Assembly: GCF_900109045.1 (NCBI RefSeq)
Contig: NZ_FNYL01000003.1
Span: forward strand, 434,001-498,000
Reading direction: 5' to 3'
Source of the DNA: Dyadobacter sp. SG02
Lineage (GTDB): Bacteria > Bacteroidota > Bacteroidia > Cytophagales > Spirosomataceae
Length of the DNA stretch: 64,000 nt
Made by a program: the position numbers and the translations under genes. Below, one piece after another: positions 60,109-64,000 of this stretch. The notes under the pieces are model-generated. The model searched no databases. It saw only the letters and a list, made by a program, of their open reading frames with translations, and had not been told where the DNA came from. Numbering within the stretch: position 1 is the stretch's first letter; every line of letters starts with the position of its first letter.

Positions 60109-61266
60109 TTAGTAACCCCGCAGCTCGATATCGTAGGACTCCATCATTTCAACATGCTTACCCATCTTTTTTTGGATGATTTTGAAATGATGGACGTCTT
60201 CGGGGCAAATCAGGGATATCGCCTCGCCGGGATTTTCGGCACGGCCCGTCCGGCCGATGCGGTGAATATAATCCTTCGGTGATCGCGGCAGTTCAAAATT
60301 GATTACAAAAGGCAAAAACTGGATGTCGATTCCGCGCGACGCCAGGTCTGTTGCTACCAGTACATTCAGTTTCCCGGATTTAAACTTATTCAAAGCCTCG
60401 GTGCGCGCGCCCTGGCTTTTTTTGCTGTGCATGGCCATCGCGTCAACGCCGTTCTTTTTCAGCTTTTCGACGAGGTTATCCGCCGTTCTGGTCGCTGAAA
60501 CGAACACCAGCACCTGTTTCATTTCCTTAGATTTGATCAGATACCTCAGTAGCGGCCCCTTTCGGTCGGGATCGACGAAGTAACCGGTTTGTTTGATCAG
60601 ATCAAGGTTCTGTTCTTCCTCCTCGATTTCAATGCGGATCGGGTTTTTTAGCTGGTTTTTATTGATTTTATCTACTTCATCTCCCAAAGTGGCGGAGAAC
60701 AATATGCTCTGGCGCGTTTTAGGAAGCAGGAAGAAAATGTCCCGCATTTCGTCGGCGAAACCCATATTCAGCATCTTGTCGGCCTCGTCGAGTACCAGAA
60801 TGCCTGTTTCGGACAAGCTGAGGGCTTTGTAAGAGATTAGTTCGAGCAGTCGTCCCGGCGTGGCTACCAATATCTCCACATTTTGCATTGCGATCATCTG
60901 CGGATTGATGGACACTCCGCCAAACACCGCCAGGGTTTTCACTTTGCGCGGAAGCCTTTCCCCGAAGGTCTGGAAAACCACACCAACCTGAACCGCCAGC
61001 TCACGGGTAGGTACCAGTACCAACGCGGTAATGTGCCGGTTTTTCGCTGGTGGCCTGTTTTGAAATGATTCCAGAATAGGCAGGACGAAACTTGCCGTTT
61101 TCCCGGAGCCTGTTTTAGCGATGCCAAGCACATCATTTCCCTTCAAAATGGCTGGAATTGCGGCCTGCTGAATCGGATACGGTTGAGTATAATTCTGTTC
61201 AGCAATGGTTTTTAGTAATGGTTCGGACAATCCAAGCGATTGGAAGGAAATTGTGTTCTCCGTCAT
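60109..61266 (-). CDS. DEAD-box RNA helicase (RhlE type)
   Basis: The 385-residue protein has the full helicase core: PYPIQQAAIP (Q motif), AKTGSGKTASF (about residues 50-60), PTRELA, TPGR, VLDEADKML (DEAD at about 160-163), the SAT motif at 191, and HRIGRTGR near the end. There is no long C-terminal basic extension, so it is a minimal RhlE-like enzyme. It unwinds structured RNA in ribosome assembly or cold adaptation. A well-placed promoter (TATCTTTG) sits just upstream. Confidence 0.96.
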   Translation of the reverse strand: MTENTISFQSLGLSEPLLKTIAEQNYTQPYPIQQAAIPAILKGNDVLGIAKTGSGKTASFVLPILESFQNRPPAKNRHITALVLVPTRELAVQVGVVFQTFGERLPRKVKTLAVFGGVSINPQMIAMQNVEILVATPGRLLELISYKALSLSETGILVLDEADKMLNMGFADEMRDIFFLLPKTRQSILFSATLGDEVDKINKNQLKNPIRIEIEEEEQNLDLIKQTGYFVDPDRKGPLLRYLIKSKEMKQVLVFVSATRTADNLVEKLKKNGVDAMAMHSKKSQGARTEALNKFKSGKLNVLVATDLASRGIDIQFLPFVINFELPRSPKDYIHRIGRTGRAENPGEAISLICPEDVHHFKIIQKKMGKHVEMMESYDIELRGY

Positions 61267-61291
61267 GCGGTCATTAGTTTTGTGATCGGTG

Positions 61292-61299
61292 CAAAGATA
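61292..61299 (-). promoter_or_regulatory. -7 box of the DEAD-box helicase gene
   Basis: On the minus strand TATCTTTG is followed by CACC, a very common Bacteroidota form. The start codon lies about 25 bases downstream. No clear -33 TTG is found at 17-21 bases. Confidence 0.5.
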
Positions 61300-61370
61300 G
61301 AACTACCTGCGCAAATGCCGCTTGTCCGCCCGTCCGTCAGAAACTTTCGATCACCAGCATTCATACAATC

Positions 61371-62963
61371 ATGTCGTACAACCGCAGGGAATTCCTTCAA
61401 AAATTAGGGTTTGGAGCCCTTCAATTGGGTGTAATCAGCGCTATTCCGGCTTCGGCCTGGGCGTCGTCGCTCAGCTATGGGCAGTTACCACGCAGCTCGC
61501 CGGAGGCGCAGGGAATGTCGGCCAAAGGCATCCTGGACTTCGCTAATGCTGTGGAAACCGACCGGCTGAACCTGCATAGTCTGATGGTTCTGCGGCAGGG
61601 AAAGGTTGTCGCCGAGGGCTGGTGGGCACCCTATGCCCCGGATTTGAAGCATACACTGTATTCGCTTAGTAAGAGCTTTACTTCCAGCGCGATCGGTTTC
61701 GCCGTGGCGGAAGGTAAGCTGAAAGTGGATGACAAAATCGTTTCCTTTTTCCCGGACGAAAAACCTGCAACGGTGAGCACCAACCTCGCGGCCATGCGCG
61801 TACGCGACCTGCTCAGCATGTCGACCGGCCACGATAAGGACACAACCGGGAAGCTGCGCGAGTCGGGCAGCGATAATTGGGTAAAATCGTTTCTCGCCCA
61901 GCCCGTCGAGCACGAGCCGGGGACATTCTTTGTGTACAATAGCGGGGCTACCTATATGTTATCGGCGATCATTCAGAAATTAACTGGCCAAACTCTGCTC
62001 GAATACCTCAAACCGCGCCTTTTCCAGCCTTTGATGATCGAAGATGTGGATTGGGAAGTGGACCCGAAAGGCATTAATACCGGCGGGTGGGGATTGCGGG
62101 TGAAAACGGAGGATATTGCCAAATTCGGGCAGTTGTATTTACAAAAGGGAGAGTATAATGGGAAACGCATTCTTCCGGCTGCTTGGGTAGAAGAAGCTAC
62201 ACGCTCGCATATCATGTCCAAAGGCAGCAACCGCAAGCCTGAGGACGATGACTGGCAGCAAGGCTACGGCTACCAGTTCTGGCGCTGCCGCAATGGCGCA
62301 TACCGCGGCGACGGCGCTTTCGGGCAATATTGCATTGTGATGCCCAAAGAAGACATGGTCGTAGCCATCACCAGCGAAACCGGCGACATGCAGGCCATTC
62401 TGAACCACGTTTGGAACCACATTTTGCCGACGGTAAAAGCTACCGGCGTTCCGGCCGACAAAGGTGTTCAAGGCGAAATGCAAAAGAAGCTGAGCTCGCT
62501 TACACTGCCGTTAACAGCCGGAAAACCGACTTCCGAACTCGCCGCGAAAATGAATGGTAAAGCGTTTAAGTTGGCAGATAATGAGTTAAAAATTAATAAA
62601 GTCTCCTTCGAATTCGACAAAGGCTGGTGCCTGTTCCGCGTGACCGACGACAAAGGCGAACACCTGGTGGTAAATGGTTTAGGTAACTGGAAAATCGGTC
62701 TGACGGACTTATCGACCCTGCCGCTAAAATTGGTACTAACCCCGGTCCCGGGCGAAAAGAAAACAAAAATCGCCGCCAACGGAGCCTGGATCGACGATAC
62801 GACCTTCGAAATGACCTGGCGTTTCGTCGAAACCGCGCATTATGAGACGGTACGATGCAAGTTTGAGGGGGATAATTTGCAAGTTGAGTTTAAAAGAAGC
62901 CTGGCAATTATCGGTAATACGAAAGACCCGAGGCCGGTTTTGAGCGGGAAGGTAATCGCTTAG
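61371..62963 (+). CDS. Beta-lactamase class C-like serine hydrolase with Tat signal
   Basis: The 530-residue protein starts MSYNRREFLQKLGFGALQLG, a twin-arginine signal cleaved near ASAWAS. The serine hydrolase fold has the catalytic pair serine 98 and lysine 101 in YSLSKSFTSSAIG, the YNSGATYMLSAII (Y-N-S in place of Y-x-N) and a later HxG-like block in GYQFWRCRNGAYRGDGAFGQ. The C-terminal 150 residues form a separate small beta domain. Relatives are esterases or D-aminopeptidases, not necessarily beta-lactamases. It stands alone. Confidence 0.9.
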   Translation: MSYNRREFLQKLGFGALQLGVISAIPASAWASSLSYGQLPRSSPEAQGMSAKGILDFANAVETDRLNLHSLMVLRQGKVVAEGWWAPYAPDLKHTLYSLSKSFTSSAIGFAVAEGKLKVDDKIVSFFPDEKPATVSTNLAAMRVRDLLSMSTGHDKDTTGKLRESGSDNWVKSFLAQPVEHEPGTFFVYNSGATYMLSAIIQKLTGQTLLEYLKPRLFQPLMIEDVDWEVDPKGINTGGWGLRVKTEDIAKFGQLYLQKGEYNGKRILPAAWVEEATRSHIMSKGSNRKPEDDDWQQGYGYQFWRCRNGAYRGDGAFGQYCIVMPKEDMVVAITSETGDMQAILNHVWNHILPTVKATGVPADKGVQGEMQKKLSSLTLPLTAGKPTSELAAKMNGKAFKLADNELKINKVSFEFDKGWCLFRVTDDKGEHLVVNGLGNWKIGLTDLSTLPLKLVLTPVPGEKKTKIAANGAWIDDTTFEMTWRFVETAHYETVRCKFEGDNLQVEFKRSLAIIGNTKDPRPVLSGKVIA

Positions 62964-62987
62964 ATGCTGATTGTCAGTTCAGTTTTT

Positions 62988-62995
62988 TATATTTG
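62988..62995 (+). promoter_or_regulatory. Candidate -7 box of the YoeB toxin-antitoxin pair
   Basis: TATATTTG matches TANNTTTG exactly, 27 bases before the antitoxin ATG. The nearest TTG is only 14 bases upstream, too near for a normal -33 box. Confidence 0.4.
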
Positions 62996-63022
62996 TATAA
63001 ACTAGCTTAAACACACCACACT

Positions 63023-63223
63023 ATGAGAATAACAATCGATTGGTACAAACTGAAACTGGCAATGGCTGGTAAAGGCAAAGCGAACAAAGCCAAAAAAGAA
63101 AAGCAGGATACTACCGAGTATCTTCTGAGCAGTAAAGAAAACAGGGAAAGGTTGCTCAGAGCGATCGCAGACCTGGAAAATGGTGGAAAAAATTTCCATG
63201 AAAGAGCGCTTATTGAAGAATGA
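63023..63223 (+). CDS. Short YefM-like antitoxin
   Basis: The 66-residue product sits directly upstream of a YoeB toxin, with ATGA overlap of stop and start. Its second half (TTEYLLSSKENRERLLRAIADLEN, then ERALIEE) resembles the C-terminal toxin-binding tail of YefM/Axe antitoxins, which wraps around YoeB. The usual N-terminal Phd/YefM DNA-binding fold is missing and replaced by about 28 residues, many basic (KGKANKAKKEKQ). It may bind the toxin but not the operator through the usual fold. No frameshift remnant of the missing part is seen upstream. Confidence 0.75.
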   Translation: MRITIDWYKLKLAMAGKGKANKAKKEKQDTTEYLLSSKENRERLLRAIADLENGGKNFHERALIEE

Positions 63224-63480
63224 AGCTAATCTTTCACGATGAAGGGTGGGAAGACTACCTTCATTGGCAGCAAACAGACAAGAAGATCCTGAAAAGGATC
63301 AACGAATTGATAAAGGATTGTAAAAGATCTCCTTTTGATGGAATCGGAAAGCCCGAGCCGTTGAAGGGAGATCTTTCCGGTTATTGGTCCCGCAGGATAA
63401 ACGAAGAGCACCGCTTGGTATATTCGGTAACATCCGATGCGATCAGGATATTGAAATGCAGATTCCATTATAAAAAGTGA
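63220..63480 (+). CDS. yoeB: YoeB/Txe family ribosome-dependent mRNA endonuclease toxin
   Basis: YoeB cuts mRNA in the ribosomal A site and is held inactive by its antitoxin. The 86-residue protein has the same length and residue numbers as E. coli YoeB: glutamate 46 (GKPEPLKG), arginine 65 (EEHRLVYSV), and histidine 83 and tyrosine 84 (CRFHYKK). The start overlaps the antitoxin stop (ATGA), giving tight translational coupling. All key residues are present, so the toxin should be active. It is followed after 120 bases by a terminator-like hairpin. Confidence 0.96.
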   Translation: MKLIFHDEGWEDYLHWQQTDKKILKRINELIKDCKRSPFDGIGKPEPLKGDLSGYWSRRINEEHRLVYSVTSDAIRILKCRFHYKK

Positions 63481-63599
63481 GCGGGCCTTAGTTTTGAAAA
63501 TTTCGTCCTTAAAATCTGACCTTTAATTTAATAACATTACTCAGACTTGCCCACATACGTAATCACAAAGTGAAAATACCATTCTCCTAAAACTTAACG

Positions 63600-63629
63600 C
63601 AGCCGTGATTCACAATCTCGGCTGTTTTT
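63600..63629 (+). terminator. Terminator between the toxin gene and the DUF2911 gene
   Basis: An 11-bp stem with one mismatch (CAGCCGTGATT at 63600-63610 and AATCTCGGCTG at 63614-63624) with a three-base loop is followed by five T residues. Confidence 0.75.
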
Positions 63630-63669
63630 CATATCATTAGCCTTCAAATCTTTAACAAAAATCACAAAC

Positions 63670-64000
63670 ATGAAAAAGAACATTTTCCTGGCCCTTTTGA
63701 TGATGGTAGTTGCATTCGGGGCGAATGCGCAGAAATTCAGAGGGCTGGATAAGAGTCCGCGTGATATTGCCTATTTCCCGGACCACTTCGCGCATGACCG
63801 CAAGGATGGCGAGAAGGCGTTGGTGAAGGTTTCGTACAGCCGTCCTTTTCTGAATGGCCGTGAAATATTCGGGAAAAAGGAGCCTTATGGCAAGGTTTGG
63901 CGCCTGGGTGCGGATGAATCTACCGAGATCAAATTTTATGAGGATGCCACTTTCGGCGGTAAAAAAGTGAAAGCTGGTACCTACTCGCTGTTCGCGATCC
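63670..64000 (+). CDS. DUF2911 family exported protein (start only)
   Basis: The ATG at 63670 opens a reading frame that runs off the window end. The first 110 residues have a signal peptide (MKKNIFLALLMMVVAFGANA, cleaved before QKF) followed by DKSPRDIAYFPDHFAHDRKDG, VKVSYSRPFLNGREIFGKKEPYGKVWRLGADESTEIKFYEDATFGGKKVKAGTYSLFAI. This matches DUF2911, an exported beta-rich Bacteroidota family of unknown function. The C-terminus is outside the window. Confidence 0.88.
   Translation, partial: MKKNIFLALLMMVVAFGANAQKFRGLDKSPRDIAYFPDHFAHDRKDGEKALVKVSYSRPFLNGREIFGKKEPYGKVWRLGADESTEIKFYEDATFGGKKVKAGTYSLFAI

Overview
This window comes from a Bacteroidota chromosome. The evidence is a complete gldKLMN type IX secretion (T9SS) core, a PorP/SprF gene, C-terminal T9SS sorting domains, many lipoproteins, and -7 boxes of the form TANNTTTG in place of an E. 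coli-type -10. The gene set (azurin, Tat-exported oxidoreductase/isomerase pair, ebo cluster, DUF4271-hemD pair) fits a Cytophagales member such as Dyadobacter or a relative. That genus guess is inference. I saw no rRNA, tRNA, CRISPR array, prophage or insertion sequence.

Layout. 1-3.2 kb: tail of a T9SS cargo protein, a rhodanese, miaA, a DUF4230 protein and a collagen-like lipoprotein. 3.2-9.4 kb: gldN, gldM, gldL, gldK and porP on the minus strand, with a terminator-like hairpin between gldK and gldL. 9.5-12.5 kb: hemD, a DUF4271 protein and sucD. 12.5-20.7 kb: a membrane protein, azurin, a TlpA-like thioredoxin, a TPR protein, sodA, recR, clpS, a sodium:solute symporter and two small exported proteins. 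20.7-28 kb: a seven-gene minus-strand run with an alkyltransferase-like protein, DUF3109, a LysM/lytic transglycosylase, an O-methyltransferase, rfbA, rfbB and galE. 28-34.6 kb: SirB1-like protein, Sfp-type phosphopantetheinyl transferase, WD40, DivIVA, folB, carboxynorspermidine-synthase-like dehydrogenase and a sugar-dehydrogenase lipoprotein.

34.6-41.3 kb holds a complete eboABCDEF cluster in two tight blocks (ABC and DEF). Its relatives move or process a metabolite precursor at the envelope, but no biosynthetic genes accompany it here. This is the most interesting system in the window. It is followed by mgtC (with a structured upstream region), DUF5618, an aminopeptidase P, a subtilase, a Na+/H+ antiporter, the Tat oxidoreductase/isomerase pair, a Crp-like regulator, a pair of exported proteins ending in a T9SS cargo, a fused SpmA-SpmB protein, a TolC-HlyD pair without its inner-membrane pump, gpsA, a BNR/sialidase-like lipoprotein, a DEAD-box helicase, a class C beta-lactamase-like hydrolase, a YoeB toxin with an unusually short antitoxin, and the start of a DUF2911 protein.

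Much of the window concerns the envelope: T9SS export, surface or periplasmic lipoproteins, sugar-nucleotide synthesis, peptidoglycan binding and metabolite traffic. Housekeeping genes (miaA, hemD, sucD, recR, clpS, folB, gpsA) lie between these groups.
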